The position numbers and the translations under genes were made by a program. This document shows, one piece after another, positions 20,140 to 28,493 of a DNA stretch of 64,000 bases; position 1 is the stretch's first letter, and each line of letters opens with the position of its first letter. The DNA lies in contig NZ_VEGH01000016.1 of NCBI RefSeq assembly GCF_007679345.1, positions 1-64,000 of the forward strand, read 5' to 3'. The notes below the pieces were generated by a model, which saw only the letters and a list, made by a program, of their open reading frames with translations, had not been told where the DNA came from and made no database searches. The stretch comes from Cellulosimicrobium cellulans. Its GTDB lineage: Bacteria > Actinomycetota > Actinomycetes > Actinomycetales > Cellulomonadaceae.

Positions 20140-20173
20140 GCAGGCCCCGTCCGGGAATCCGGGCGGGGCCTGC
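20140..20173. terminator. Terminator between pstB and the lipoprotein gene
   Basis: A 15-bp stem with a 4-nt loop lies between convergent genes and may act on both. Confidence 0.7.
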
Positions 20174-20210
20174 GTCGTGCGTGGGGTCGCGGGGCGGGCC
20201 CGCGCGGGCG

Positions 20211-20828
20211 TCAGCCGTCGGTGCCGGTGGTCGCCTCGGCGGTCGGCGCGGTGGTCGCGTCGGTGCCCGGCTCGGTGGTGTCCTCGGCGGACGCGGTCCC
20301 GGTGGCGGTCGGCTCGGGGCTCTCCTCGACGACCTCGGGGACCAGGTCCGCGTACTCCGGCAGCGCGCCGTCGAGCACCGGGACCGGCACGGTCTCCTCG
20401 CCGGCCACGTCGGTGCTGAGCGTGAGCTCGACCGTCGCCCCCGGGGCGCCGGCGCTGTCGAACACGACCTGCTCGCGCTCGTCGCCGTCCGCGCCGCCCT
20501 CGCCGGGGCCGCCGCCGAGCAGCACGGTGGCACCGGACTCGACGCGCACGCGCTCCGACGAGCCCTCGAGGGACAGCTCGACGGTCAGGGTGTCGTCGCC
20601 GCGGTTGGTGAGGGCGCCCTGGAGCGCGCCCGGGGCGTCGGCCGCCTCGGCCACGATGAGCAGGTTCTCCGCGGTGAGGTCGCCGAGCGTCGCTCGCACC
20701 CCGTCCGACGCCGAGTAGACGCTCTGCGAGGTGATGTCGTTGGTCGCCGAGCAGCCGGACAGGGCCGCCGCGAGGACCAGGGCGGCCCCGACGACGACGG
20801 GGCGGGCGGACGTGCGGCTGCGGGCCAC
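20211..20828 (-). CDS. Secreted lipoprotein of unknown function
   Basis: The 205-residue precursor begins with a lipoprotein signal (VVVGAALVLAAALSGCSA, lipobox LSGC). The mature part has a beta-rich domain (VRATLGDLTAENLLIVAEAADAPGALQGALTNRGDD), resembling small actinobacterial lipoproteins with an Ig-like or DUF4352-like fold. An acidic Thr/Ser/Pro/Ala-rich C-terminal tail of about 45 residues, probably cell-wall spanning, follows. GTG 20828 has a GAGGAG site. The position just before carD is the only functional context. I cannot assign a function. Confidence 0.8.
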   Translation of the reverse strand: MARSRTSARPVVVGAALVLAAALSGCSATNDITSQSVYSASDGVRATLGDLTAENLLIVAEAADAPGALQGALTNRGDDTLTVELSLEGSSERVRVESGATVLLGGGPGEGGADGDEREQVVFDSAGAPGATVELTLSTDVAGEETVPVPVLDGALPEYADLVPEVVEESPEPTATGTASAEDTTEPGTDATTAPTAEATTGTDG

Positions 20829-21196
20829 GGTGAACTCCTCGGTGCGGTGGGGCGGGCGCTGCGGTGCGCGGGGGGCGTCGGCACGCGCGCGGGCGTGCGA
20901 GGCCGAGCCTACGTGCGCGCGGGGGTGCCGTGCACGGCCTCGGCCGCGTGAGGTGGGTCTTCGGTCCCACGGACGGCGTCGTCGCAGGTCAGCGGCCCGT
21001 GCCGCGGTCGACGGGGTTGCACGGGGCCCGCGTCGGAGACTAGCCAGCCGGGCGTCGCCTGGCTGCACCTCGCGCGGCGTGTCGAATGTCTGACGTGGCC
21101 CACAACGCTCTGACCTGCACAAACGCTGCTGATCTCCACGAAATCCGCCCGTTGCCGCGTGGTAGACTGGGTTTCCGCGAAAGGGGACACCTGCAG
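20829..21196. other. 368-bp intergenic region upstream of carD
   Basis: It holds the start region of the divergent lipoprotein gene and the carD promoter side. From about 21060 it is less GC-rich than the surroundings, typical of a strong promoter. I see no gene in it. Confidence 0.5.
21163..21168 (+). promoter_or_regulatory. -10 box TAGACT of carD
   Basis: TAGACT lies 28 nt before ATG 21197. The leader contains AAAGGGGA, so this gene has a short leader and a ribosome-binding site. Confidence 0.45.
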
Positions 21197-21679
21197 ATGA
21201 CTTTCACTGTTGGGGAGACGGTTGTCTACCCGCACCACGGTGCAGCGTTGATCGAGGAGATCAAGACCAGGACCATCCGCGGCGAGGACAAGATCTACCT
21301 CAAGCTGAAGGTCGCCCAGGGTGACCTGACCATCGAGGTGCCGGCGGAGAACGTCGACCTCGTGGGTGTGCGGGACGTCGTCGGGGCCGAGGGCCTGGAG
21401 CGCGTGTTCGACGTGCTGCGCGCCCCCTACACCGAGGAGCCGACCAACTGGTCGCGCCGCTACAAGGCCAACCTCGAGAAGCTCGCCTCCGGCGACGTGA
21501 TCAAGGTCGCCGAGGTCGTCCGCGACCTCTCGCGCCGGGACGCCGACCGCGGCCTGTCCGCGGGGGAGAAGCGCATGCTCGCCAAGGCCCGGCAGATCCT
21601 CGTCTCGGAGCTCGCGCTCGCCGAGCACACCGAGGAGGAGAAGGCCGAGGCCATCCTCGACGAGGTGCTCGCGTCCTGA
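21197..21679 (+). CDS. carD: RNA polymerase-binding transcription factor CarD
   Basis: CarD stabilises the open complex at rRNA and many other sigma-A promoters by binding the RNAP beta lobe and the upstream edge of the bubble. The 160-residue product starts [22 protein letters not shown], the Tudor-like RNAP-interaction domain, and ends in a helical DNA-binding part ([31 protein letters not shown]). Length and order are standard for actinobacterial CarD. It leads carD-ispD-ispF, a conserved actinobacterial order. Confidence 0.97.
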   Translation: MTFTVGETVVYPHHGAALIEEIKTRTIRGEDKIYLKLKVAQGDLTIEVPAENVDLVGVRDVVGAEGLERVFDVLRAPYTEEPTNWSRRYKANLEKLASGDVIKVAEVVRDLSRRDADRGLSAGEKRMLAKARQILVSELALAEHTEEEKAEAILDEVLAS

Positions 21680-21718
21680 CGGCGCGCTGACCCTCCGACA
21701 CCGGCCGACCGCGCCCGC

Positions 21719-22450
21719 ATGCCCACCGCGGCGATCCTGACCGCCGCCGGCAGCGGCACGCGGCTCGGCCTCCCGGGACCGAAGGCGCTCGTCGAGCTCG
21801 CCGGGGTCCCGCTGGTCGTCCACGCCGCCCGGCGCCTCGCGGCGTCGGGCGTCGTGCTGTCCGTGGTCGTGACCGTGCCGCCCGGCCGCGCCGGCGGCTT
21901 CCGGGCGCTGCTCGGCGGGCCGGTGCGGCCCGGCGTCGGCGTCCCCGTCACCGTGGTCGAGGGCGCCGGGTCGCGGCAGGCGTCCGTGGCCGCGGGTCTC
22001 GCCGCGCTCGGGCCCGACGTCGACGTCGTCCTGGTGCACGACGCGGCCCGCGCGCTCGCGTCGCCCGCGCTGATCCGGTCCGTCGAGGCCGCCGTGCGCG
22101 CCGGGCACCGGGCCGTCGTGCCGGGGCTGCCGGTCGCCGACACCATCAAGCAGGTCGGCGAGCCCGTCGACGGCGCGGCGCCGGTGGTTGCCACCGTGCC
22201 GCGCGCGACGATGCGGGCCGTGCAGACGCCGCAGGGGTTCGAGCGGGACCTGCTGGACGCCGCGCACGCCCACGGGGCGCACCGGGCGGCCAGCGAGACC
22301 ACGGCCGCGACCGACGACGCGGCGCTCGTCGAGGCGCTCGGCGAGCAGGTGTGGGTCGTGCCGGGGGAGGAGCAGGCCATGAAGATCACCACGACGCGGG
22401 ACCTCGCGGTGGCGGAGCTGCTGGCGCGGGACGCGGCGGTGCGGGCGTGA
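21719..22450 (+). CDS. ispD: 2-C-methyl-D-erythritol 4-phosphate cytidylyltransferase
   Basis: It transfers CMP to MEP in the non-mevalonate isoprenoid pathway. The 243-residue product has the nucleotide-binding loop [24 protein letters not shown], the catalytic-region [20 protein letters not shown] and the Thr/Arg segment RAVQTPQGF. The stop overlaps the most upstream ispF GTG by 4 bp. Confidence 0.94.
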   Translation: MPTAAILTAAGSGTRLGLPGPKALVELAGVPLVVHAARRLAASGVVLSVVVTVPPGRAGGFRALLGGPVRPGVGVPVTVVEGAGSRQASVAAGLAALGPDVDVVLVHDAARALASPALIRSVEAAVRAGHRAVVPGLPVADTIKQVGEPVDGAAPVVATVPRATMRAVQTPQGFERDLLDAAHAHGAHRAASETTAATDDAALVEALGEQVWVVPGEEQAMKITTTRDLAVAELLARDAAVRA

Positions 22451-23076
22451 CCGGGCCGGCGGGCGCGGGGCCGGCGGGCGCGGGCCCGGCGGGTGCGGGG
22501 CCGGCGGGCGCGGGGCCGGCGGGCGGGGGGCCGGCGGGCGGGCCGCCCCGCGACCCGGGTGCGGGCTCGGGTCCGCACGCCGGCGTGCCGGGCCTACCGC
22601 GCACGGGCGTCGGCGTCGACGTGCACGCGAACCACCCCGAGCCGGCCCCGGGCGCCGTCTTGCACCTGGCGGGCCTGTCCTGGCCGGGTGAGGCGCCGCT
22701 CGCCGGCCACTCCGACGCCGACGTCGCCGCGCACGCCGCCGCCGACGCCCTGCTGTCCGCGGCCGGGATCGGCGACCTCGGCTCCGTGTTCGGCACGTCC
22801 CGCCCGGAGTGGGCCGGCGCCGCGGGCACGACCCTGCTCGCCGAGGCGGCGCGGCTGGTCCGCGAGGCGGGGTTCGGGATCGGCAACGTCGCCGTCCAGG
22901 TGATCGGCAACCGCCCGCGGCTGTCCCCCCGCCGCGCCGAGGCGGAGGCCGCGCTGACGGCCGCGGCCGGGGCCCCGGTGAGCGTCAGCGCCACGACGAC
23001 GGACGGCCTCGGCCTCACGGGCCGCGGCGAGGGCATCGCCGCGATCGCCACGGCCCTCATCGCCCCCCGCGCGTAG
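22447..23076 (+). CDS. ispF: 2-C-methyl-D-erythritol 2,4-cyclodiphosphate synthase
   Basis: IspF cyclises CDP-ME-2-phosphate with release of CMP. The metal-binding D-x-H is in [10 protein letters not shown], the second His in [13 protein letters not shown], and the C-terminal [17 protein letters not shown] is canonical. GTG 22447 overlaps ispD and gives 209 residues with an N-terminal collagen-like ([10 protein letters not shown])6 run encoded by a 15-bp tandem repeat. An in-frame GTG at 22585 would give about 163 residues, the normal IspF length, and omit the repeat. Which start is used cannot be settled from sequence. Confidence 0.93.
   Translation: MTGPAGAGPAGAGPAGAGPAGAGPAGGGPAGGPPRDPGAGSGPHAGVPGLPRTGVGVDVHANHPEPAPGAVLHLAGLSWPGEAPLAGHSDADVAAHAAADALLSAAGIGDLGSVFGTSRPEWAGAAGTTLLAEAARLVREAGFGIGNVAVQVIGNRPRLSPRRAEAEAALTAAAGAPVSVSATTTDGLGLTGRGEGIAAIATALIAPRA
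22453..22542 (+). repeat. Six tandem 15-bp repeats at the 5' end of ispF
   Basis: Units of the type GGGCCGGCGGGCGCG are repeated six times with one or two changes. In the ispF frame each encodes GPAGA or GPAGG. The array is prone to copy-number change, and because 15 is a multiple of three the frame is kept. Confidence 0.85.
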
Positions 23077-23081
23077 CGCCG

Positions 23082-23236
23082 CCGCCGCGCCACCCCGCGC
23101 CCGCGCCGCCCCGCGCCCGCTCCGCCCCGCGCCCGCGCCACCCGCGCCCCGCGCCACCCGCGCCCCGCGCCACCCGCGCCACGCGCTGCCGCGCCCCGCG
23201 CTGCCGCGCCCCGCGTTGCCGCGCCCGCGCGCCCCC
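23082..23236. repeat. Low-complexity GCGCCACCC/GCCCCGC repeat tract
   Basis: Short C-rich units (CGCGCCACCCGCGCCC-like) are repeated imperfectly for about 150 bp after ispF. The complementary G-rich version reappears at about 23393-23515 at the 3' end of the EamA gene. No gene is supported in 23077-23372. Confidence 0.6.
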
Positions 23237-23238
23237 GT

Positions 23239-23372
23239 CGCCGAGTCTTCATCTCCGGTCTCTGCGTCCGCCCCGGTCGACAGTCCGAAAGTGGAGACTC
23301 GGCGATGGGCCGGCTCGTCGAGAGAGGGCAGCTCTCGGCTGTACGCGCGGGGTCCGGGACGGCCGAGAGTTG
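23239..23372. repeat. Two CCGAG-bounded inverted repeats
   Basis: CGCCGAGTCT at 23239-23248 pairs with AGACTCGGCG at 23295-23304. A second repeat has CAGCTCTCGGC at about 23330 and GCCGAGAGTTG at about 23362. They lie between the convergent ispF and EamA genes. Confidence 0.55.
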
Positions 23373-24365
23373 TCATCTCGACGTGGGAGCGGGCGGCGCG
23401 GAGGCGGGCGCGGGTGGCCCGGCGGCGAGCGCGGGCGCGAGGGCGGGCGCGGGGGTGAGAGGGGGCGCGGGGGTGAGAGGGGGCGCGGGGCGGCGCGGGG
23501 CGCGGGTCGCGATCAGGACGCCGCCCACGACCACCGCGCCCAGGGCGAGCTCGGCGGCGGCCGGCCGCTCCCCGAGGAACGCCCAGGACGCCCCGATGCC
23601 GACGACCGGGACCAGCATCGAGAACGGCGCCACCACCCCCGACGGGTGCCGCGCGAGCAGGGCGGTCCAGATCCCCGAGCCGACGACAGTCGCCACCAGC
23701 ACGGTGAACGCCAGCCCCGCCAGGGCCCAGGCACCGGTCGCGGTCCCGAGGGTCGTCAGAGAGCGCCCGATCGCCTGCGGCCCGTCCACCACCAGCGACA
23801 GCGCGAGCATCGGCACCGGCGGTACCACCGACATCCAGAGCATGAACCGCAGCGGGCTGTCGGGGTGCGCCTGCCGGCTGGAGACGTTGCCGAACGCCCA
23901 GCCGAGCCCGCCGCACAGCGTGAGCACGACCGGCAGCAGCCCGGCCGAGGCCCCGGAGCCGGCGCGCAGCGCCGCGATGCCGCCCAGCCCGCAGAGCGCC
24001 ACCGCCACGCCGACCGCCTGCCGGGCGGTGATCCGCTCGCGCAGCCACGCCGCGCCGAGCAGCACGGTGAACGGGGCGGACGCCTAGAGCACCAGCGACG
24101 CCAGCCCGGTGGGCATCCCCGTGTCCATCGCGAGGTACAGGAACGCGAACTGCAGCACCCCGAACCCGACGCCGTAGCCGATCAGCCACCGCACCGGCGC
24201 GGCGGGGCGCGGCACGAGCAGCAGCGTCGGCACCGCGAGCAGCGCGAACCGGAGCGCGACCAGGAAGAACGGCGGGAACTGCTCGAGCGACAGGTGGATC
24301 GCCGGGAAGTTCAGCCCCCAGAGCACGGCGACGACGAGGGCGAGCAGGCGGTCGCGGGTCGGCAT
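23373..24365 (-). pseudogene. EamA/DMT-family exporter interrupted by an in-frame TAG
   Basis: Two consecutive open segments lie in the same frame. The first (24084-24365) starts [20 protein letters not shown] and carries the first EamA spans. The second (to 23373) continues with LLGAAWLRERITARQAVGVA and the rest of the ten-span fold. Between them is one TAG codon at 24084-24086, in the sequence [22 protein letters not shown]. EamA proteins usually have Gln at this point (LVLQASAPFT-like), so CAG to TAG is the simplest explanation. A low-complexity Ala/Pro tail ends the frame. The intact protein would be a metabolite or amino-acid exporter controlled by the divergent LysR gene. Sequencing error is possible. 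Confidence 0.8.
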
Positions 24366-24425
24366 GCGCCGATCCTCCGGCCGCCGCACCGTGCAGCACC
24401 ATCGAAAAGTTCAGCAGGGTCCCTG

Positions 24426-24431
24426 TAGCGT
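24426..24431 (+). promoter_or_regulatory. -10 box TAGCGT of the LysR gene (leaderless)
   Basis: TAGCGT ends 6 nt before ATG 24438, within the 72-bp divergent gap shared with the EamA gene. Confidence 0.45.
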
Positions 24432-24437
24432 CGCTGC

Positions 24438-25373
24438 ATGGACACCCGGCACCTCGCGACCCTCCGCGCCGTCCGGGAGCGCGGCGGGGTGACCGCTGCC
24501 GCCGCCGCGCTGCACCTGACGCCGTCCGCCGTGTCCCAGCAGCTGCGGGTGCTCGCCCGGGACGCGGGCGCCGCCGTGGTCGAGCGGCACGGCCGCGGCG
24601 TCCGGCTGACCGGCGCCGGGCACGCCCTCGCCGACGCGGCCGCCGACGTCGCCGTGGCCCTCGAGCGGGCGGAGGCGGCCGTCGACGCGTTCCGATCCGC
24701 GCCGCGCGGGCTGGTCCGCGTCGCGGCGTTCCAGTCGGCGGCGGAGCTGCTGCTGCCGGGCCTGCTGCGCCGGGTCGCCGCGATGGACGGCGTGCGCGTC
24801 GAGCTCGGGGACGAGGACGTCGCCCAGGACGAGTTCCCCGCCCTGACGGCGGACTTCGACGTCGTGGTGGCGCACCGCCCGGACGGCGGCGCCGGCTGGC
24901 CGGCCGGGGTCGACGTCGTCCCGCTGCTGCGCGAGCCGCTCGACGTCGCGCTGCCACCCGGGCACCCGCTCGCCGCCCGCGCCACCGTCACCCCCGGCGA
25001 CCTGGCCGACGAGCCGTGGATCGCGGTGCAGGCCGGCTTCCCGGTCGCGGGCGTGCTGGACGCGGTCGGCGCGGTGGCGGGGCAGCCGCTGCGGATCGTG
25101 CAGCGGTTCAACGACTTCGGCGTCGTCGAGGCGCTGGTCGCCGCGGGCCACGGGGTGAGCCTGCTGCCCCGGCACACCGCCGGCCGGCGGGGCGCGGTGC
25201 TGGTGCCGCTCGCGGGCGTCCGCGCGGGCCGCCGGGTCGACGCCCTCGTCCGCCCGGAGCGCGCCGCCCGACGGGTCGTCCGGGAGGTGCTGGACGCCCT
25301 GCGGGCCGAGGCGGCGGGGTTCGCGGACGAGCCGGCCCCCGGCGCCACCGGCCCGGAGCGCCCCGACCGGTAG
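24438..25373 (+). CDS. LysR-family transcriptional regulator
   Basis: The 311-residue product has the N-terminal winged helix ([39 protein letters not shown]) and a periplasmic-binding-like effector domain (about residues 90-290). It resembles the subfamily found divergent to EamA/RhtA or LysE exporters in actinobacteria. It probably activates or represses the adjacent EamA gene, which is broken here, so the regulator may have lost its main target. The pair splits the usual ispF-cysS order. Confidence 0.9.
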   Translation: MDTRHLATLRAVRERGGVTAAAAALHLTPSAVSQQLRVLARDAGAAVVERHGRGVRLTGAGHALADAAADVAVALERAEAAVDAFRSAPRGLVRVAAFQSAAELLLPGLLRRVAAMDGVRVELGDEDVAQDEFPALTADFDVVVAHRPDGGAGWPAGVDVVPLLREPLDVALPPGHPLAARATVTPGDLADEPWIAVQAGFPVAGVLDAVGAVAGQPLRIVQRFNDFGVVEALVAAGHGVSLLPRHTAGRRGAVLVPLAGVRAGRRVDALVRPERAARRVVREVLDALRAEAAGFADEPAPGATGPERPDR

Positions 25374-25376
25374 CCT
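25371..25376 (+). promoter_or_regulatory. -10 box TAGCCT of cysS
   Basis: The box contains the LysR stop codon (TAG) and lies 8 nt before GTG 25385, so the promoter partly overlaps the upstream gene. Confidence 0.45.
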
Positions 25377-25384
25377 TGACCCTC

Positions 25385-26824
25385 GTGAGCCTGCGCCTGT
25401 TCGACACCGCCACCCGCGAGGTGCGCGACTTCGTCCCCGTCACCCCGGGCGCGGTCGGCATCTACCTGTGCGGCGCGACCGTGCAGGCGCCCCCGCACGT
25501 CGGCCACGTCCGGTCCGCCGTCGCGTTCGACGTCCTGGTCCGCTGGCTCCGCCGCACCGGGCACGACGTCACGCTGGTCCGGAACGTCACCGACATCGAC
25601 GACAAGATCCTCGCGAAGTCGGCCGAGGCGGGCGTCGCGTGGTGGGCGTGGGCGATGCAGAACGAGCGGGCGTTCACCGCGGCCTACGACGCGCTCGGCG
25701 TGCTGCCGCCCACCTACGAGCCCCGCGCCACCGGGCACGTGCCCGCGATGGTGTCCCTGATGCAGCGCCTCGTCGACACCGGGCACGCCTACGTGGCGGC
25801 CGAGGGCGACGTCTACTTCGACGTGCGCTCGTACGCCGACTACGGATCGCTCACCAGCCAGCGGCTCGACGACATGGCCCCGGCGCCCGACGGCTCCGCG
25901 GGCGACAAGCGGGACCCGCACGACTTCGCGCTGTGGAAGGCCGCCAAGCCCGGGGAGCCGGAGACGGCCTCCTGGGACACCCCGTTCGGCCGCGGCCGCC
26001 CGGGCTGGCACCTGGAGTGCTCCGCGATGGCGCAGCGCTACCTGGGCGACACCTTCGACATCCACGGCGGCGGCCTGGACCTGCGGTTCCCGCACCACGA
26101 GAACGAGCAGGCGCAGTCCCGCGCCGCGGGCTACGGGTTCGCCCGGTACTGGCTGCACAACGGCTGGGTCACCCAGGCCGGCGCGAAGATGAGCAAGTCG
26201 CTCGGCAACGGGCTGCTGGTCAGCACGCTGCTGGAGACCGTGCGCCCGGCCGTGGTGCGGTACGCGCTGACCGCGGTGCAGTACCGGTCGATGCTGGAGT
26301 GGACCCCCGACACGCTCGCCGAGTCCGAGGCCACCTGGGACCGGCTCGCCGGCTTCGTGCAGCGCGCGACCGAGCGCGTGGGCGCGGTCGACGCCGCCGA
26401 GCTGGCGACCACGGAGCTGCCTGAGGCCTTCGGCGCCGCGCTGGACGACGACCTGAACGTGCCGGCGGCGCTCGCCGTCGTGCACGAGCACCTGCGCGCG
26501 GGCAACACCGCCCTGGCCTCCGGGGACGACGCCGCCGTGCGCGCGGGCCTCGTGGCGGTGCGCGCCATGCTCGACGTGCTGGGCCTCGACCCGGCCGGCG
26601 AGCAGTGGGGCACGGCCGCGGCCGACGACCGGCACGCCGAGGCGCTCGACGCCCTGGTGCGCGCCGAGCTCGACGCCCGCGCCGCGGCCCGTGCGGCCCG
26701 CGACTGGGCCACCGCGGACGCGATCCGCGACCGCCTGACGGCCGCGGGCGTGGCCGTCGAGGACAACGCCACCGGCGCGCGCTGGTCCCTCGCCGCGCGC
26801 CAGACGACCGAGGACGAGGACTGA
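25385..26824 (+). CDS. cysS: Cysteinyl-tRNA synthetase
   Basis: It charges tRNA-Cys. The 479-residue class I enzyme has the zinc-Cys and HIGH-like motif in [22 protein letters not shown], other zinc ligands in HLECSAMAQ and HHENEQAQ, and AKMSKSLGN as KMSKS. The helical C-terminal anticodon-binding region ends [29 protein letters not shown], typical of CysRS. It could also be confused with MshC, but the full-length anticodon domain and the rlmB partner favour CysS. The stop overlaps the rlmB ATG by one base. Confidence 0.95.
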   Translation: MSLRLFDTATREVRDFVPVTPGAVGIYLCGATVQAPPHVGHVRSAVAFDVLVRWLRRTGHDVTLVRNVTDIDDKILAKSAEAGVAWWAWAMQNERAFTAAYDALGVLPPTYEPRATGHVPAMVSLMQRLVDTGHAYVAAEGDVYFDVRSYADYGSLTSQRLDDMAPAPDGSAGDKRDPHDFALWKAAKPGEPETASWDTPFGRGRPGWHLECSAMAQRYLGDTFDIHGGGLDLRFPHHENEQAQSRAAGYGFARYWLHNGWVTQAGAKMSKSLGNGLLVSTLLETVRPAVVRYALTAVQYRSMLEWTPDTLAESEATWDRLAGFVQRATERVGAVDAAELATTELPEAFGAALDDDLNVPAALAVVHEHLRAGNTALASGDDAAVRAGLVAVRAMLDVLGLDPAGEQWGTAAADDRHAEALDALVRAELDARAAARAARDWATADAIRDRLTAAGVAVEDNATGARWSLAARQTTEDED

Positions 26825-27822
26825 TGGCCGGCAACTCCCAGCGCCGCGGCGCGACACGCAAGGCGGGCTCCAAGAAGGGCGCCACCGTCGGCTCGGGCGG
26901 CCAGCGCCGCCGCGGGCTCGAGGGCAAGGGCCCCACCCCGAAGGCGGAGGAGCGGTCCTACCACCCCGCCGCCAAGAAGAAGGCGGCGGCCGAGCGCCGC
27001 GCGGTCGCGGGCACCCGCGGCTCGGGCAGCCGCCCGGCCGGCCGGGGCGGTGGCGCCGCGGGCAAGGCGCGGGGCGCCGGCGCGACCGAGGTCGTCGCCG
27101 GGCGGAACTCCGTGGTCGAGGCGCTGCGCGCCGGCATCCCGGTGTCCGCGGTGTACATCGCCACCCGGCTCGAGGCCGACGACCGCACCCGCGAGATCCT
27201 GCGCACCGCGACCGAGGCCGGCTACCCGCTGCTCGAGGTCACCAAGCCCGAGCTGGACCGGCTGACCGACGGCTCGGTGCACCAGGGCGTCGCGATCCAG
27301 GTGCCGCCGTACGACTACGGCGACGTCGAGGACCTGCTGGACGTCGCGGCCGCCAGCGACCGCGCGCCGCTGATCGTCGCGCTCGACGGCGTGACCGACC
27401 CCCGCAACCTCGGCGCCGTGCTGCGGTCCGCGGGCGCGTTCGGCGCGCACGGCGTGCTGGTCCCCGAGCGCCGCTCCGCCGGCGTGACCGCGTCGGCCTG
27501 GAAGGTGTCCGCGGGCGCCGCCGCGCGCGTCCCGGTCGCGCGGGCCACGAACCTGGTGCGGGCGCTGGAGCGGCTGCACGAGGCCGGCTGCTTCATCGTG
27601 GGCCTGGACGGCGGCGGCGACGTCGCGGTCGCGGACCTGCCGTACTCGGCCGACCCGCTGGTGCTCGTCGTCGGATCGGAGGGCAAGGGCCTGTCCCGCC
27701 TGGTGCGCGAGCACTGCGACGCGATCGCATCCATCCCGATCGCGGGCGAGGTCGAGAGCCTCAACGCCGGCGTCGCCGCGGGCATCGCCCTCTACGAGGT
27801 CGCCCGCACCCGCGCCTCCTGA
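26824..27822 (+). CDS. rlmB: 23S rRNA (guanosine-2'-O-)-methyltransferase RlmB
   Basis: This SpoU-family SPOUT methylase modifies 23S rRNA at the G2251 position. The 332-residue product has a basic, disordered N-terminal extension of about 90 residues rich in Lys, Arg and Gly, then the substrate-binding domain (VVAGRNSVVEALRAG) and the knotted catalytic domain: GVTDPRNLGAVLRSAGAFG (motif 1), VVGSEGKGLSRLV (motif 2) and IPIAGEVESLNAGVAAGI (motif 3). It is translationally coupled to cysS through TGATG. Confidence 0.94.
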   Translation: MAGNSQRRGATRKAGSKKGATVGSGGQRRRGLEGKGPTPKAEERSYHPAAKKKAAAERRAVAGTRGSGSRPAGRGGGAAGKARGAGATEVVAGRNSVVEALRAGIPVSAVYIATRLEADDRTREILRTATEAGYPLLEVTKPELDRLTDGSVHQGVAIQVPPYDYGDVEDLLDVAAASDRAPLIVALDGVTDPRNLGAVLRSAGAFGAHGVLVPERRSAGVTASAWKVSAGAAARVPVARATNLVRALERLHEAGCFIVGLDGGGDVAVADLPYSADPLVLVVGSEGKGLSRLVREHCDAIASIPIAGEVESLNAGVAAGIALYEVARTRAS

Positions 27823-27871
27823 CCCGCCCGGCCCGACCGCGCCGTCGCGTGCCGTCGCACGCCGTTCCATG

Positions 27872-27947
27872 CCGCCGAGATAGGGCCCTCGCGCCGAGGT
27901 AGGACCGTGCACGGTCCTACCTCGGCGGGACGGTCCTATCTCGGCGG
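27872..27947. repeat. Nested CCGAG palindrome with a perfect 36-bp core
   Basis: The core at 27892-27927 is a perfect 36-bp palindrome with half-site CGCCGAGGTAGGACCGTG. An outer pair, CCGCCGAGATAGG at 27872-27884 and its exact complement at 27935-27947, flanks it. The rest of 27823-28007 shows no gene. Confidence 0.8.
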
Positions 27948-27995
27948 AAGGGCAGCGGCCGCGCGCCCCGGGGTGCGGTCACCCCGGGCCGGGCG

Positions 27996-28001
27996 GACAG
28001 T
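27996..28001 (+). promoter_or_regulatory. -10-like box GACAGT (leaderless)
   Basis: GACAGT is followed by 6 nt and ATG 28008; no ribosome-binding site is seen. Confidence 0.35.
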
Positions 28002-28007
28002 GGTCGC

Positions 28008-28493
28008 ATGAGCCACGACACCACCGATCCCGTCCGCACCGTCGCCGGGATGCTGAAGGACGAGCGCCTCGGGGTGCTCACCACCGTCGCCCCCGACGGC
28101 ACCCTCATCGCGCGCCCGATGGCGCTCCAGGAGGTCGAGTTCGACGGGGACCTGTGGTTCTTCGCCGAGCGCGGCTCCCGCAAGCTGGCGCACGTCGCCG
28201 CCGACCCGCGGGTCAACGTGACCGTCGGGTCGGGCGCGACCTGGGTGTCGGTCGCGGGTGTCGCCGAGCCGGTCGAGGACGCCGCGAAGAAGCGCGAGCT
28301 GTGGAGCGCCGGCGTCGAGGCGTGGCTCCCCGACGGCCCGGACTCCCCGCAGGCCGTGCTGCTGCGCGTGCGTGCGGAGTCCGCCGAGTACTGGGACGCC
28401 CCGGGCGGCCGGGTCGCGACCCTGCTCAGCTTCGTGAAGGCGAAGGCGAAGGGCGAGCGCCTCGAGGGCGAGAACGAGCGGGTCGAGCTCTAG
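28008..28493 (+). CDS. Pyridoxamine 5'-phosphate oxidase-fold protein (general stress 26 type)
   Basis: The 161-residue split-barrel protein has RTVAGMLKDERLGVLTTVAPDGTLIARPMAL and LWFFAERGSRKLAHVAADPRVNVTVG, the pattern of the general-stress-protein-26 branch of the PNPOx-like family. It probably binds FMN, FAD or F420, and the substrate is unknown. It ends immediately against the convergent DUF4032 gene with no intergenic base. Confidence 0.88.
   Translation: MSHDTTDPVRTVAGMLKDERLGVLTTVAPDGTLIARPMALQEVEFDGDLWFFAERGSRKLAHVAADPRVNVTVGSGATWVSVAGVAEPVEDAAKKRELWSAGVEAWLPDGPDSPQAVLLRVRAESAEYWDAPGGRVATLLSFVKAKAKGERLEGENERVEL

Noticed and set aside
23077..23372. Possible CRISPR or minisatellite array after ispF
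   Set aside because: Units are short, irregular and without spacers; it is low-complexity GC-rich sequence.
25385..26824. cysS as the mycothiol ligase mshC
   Set aside because: The C-terminal anticodon-binding region is full length and rlmB is coupled downstream, as for CysS; MshC is shorter.
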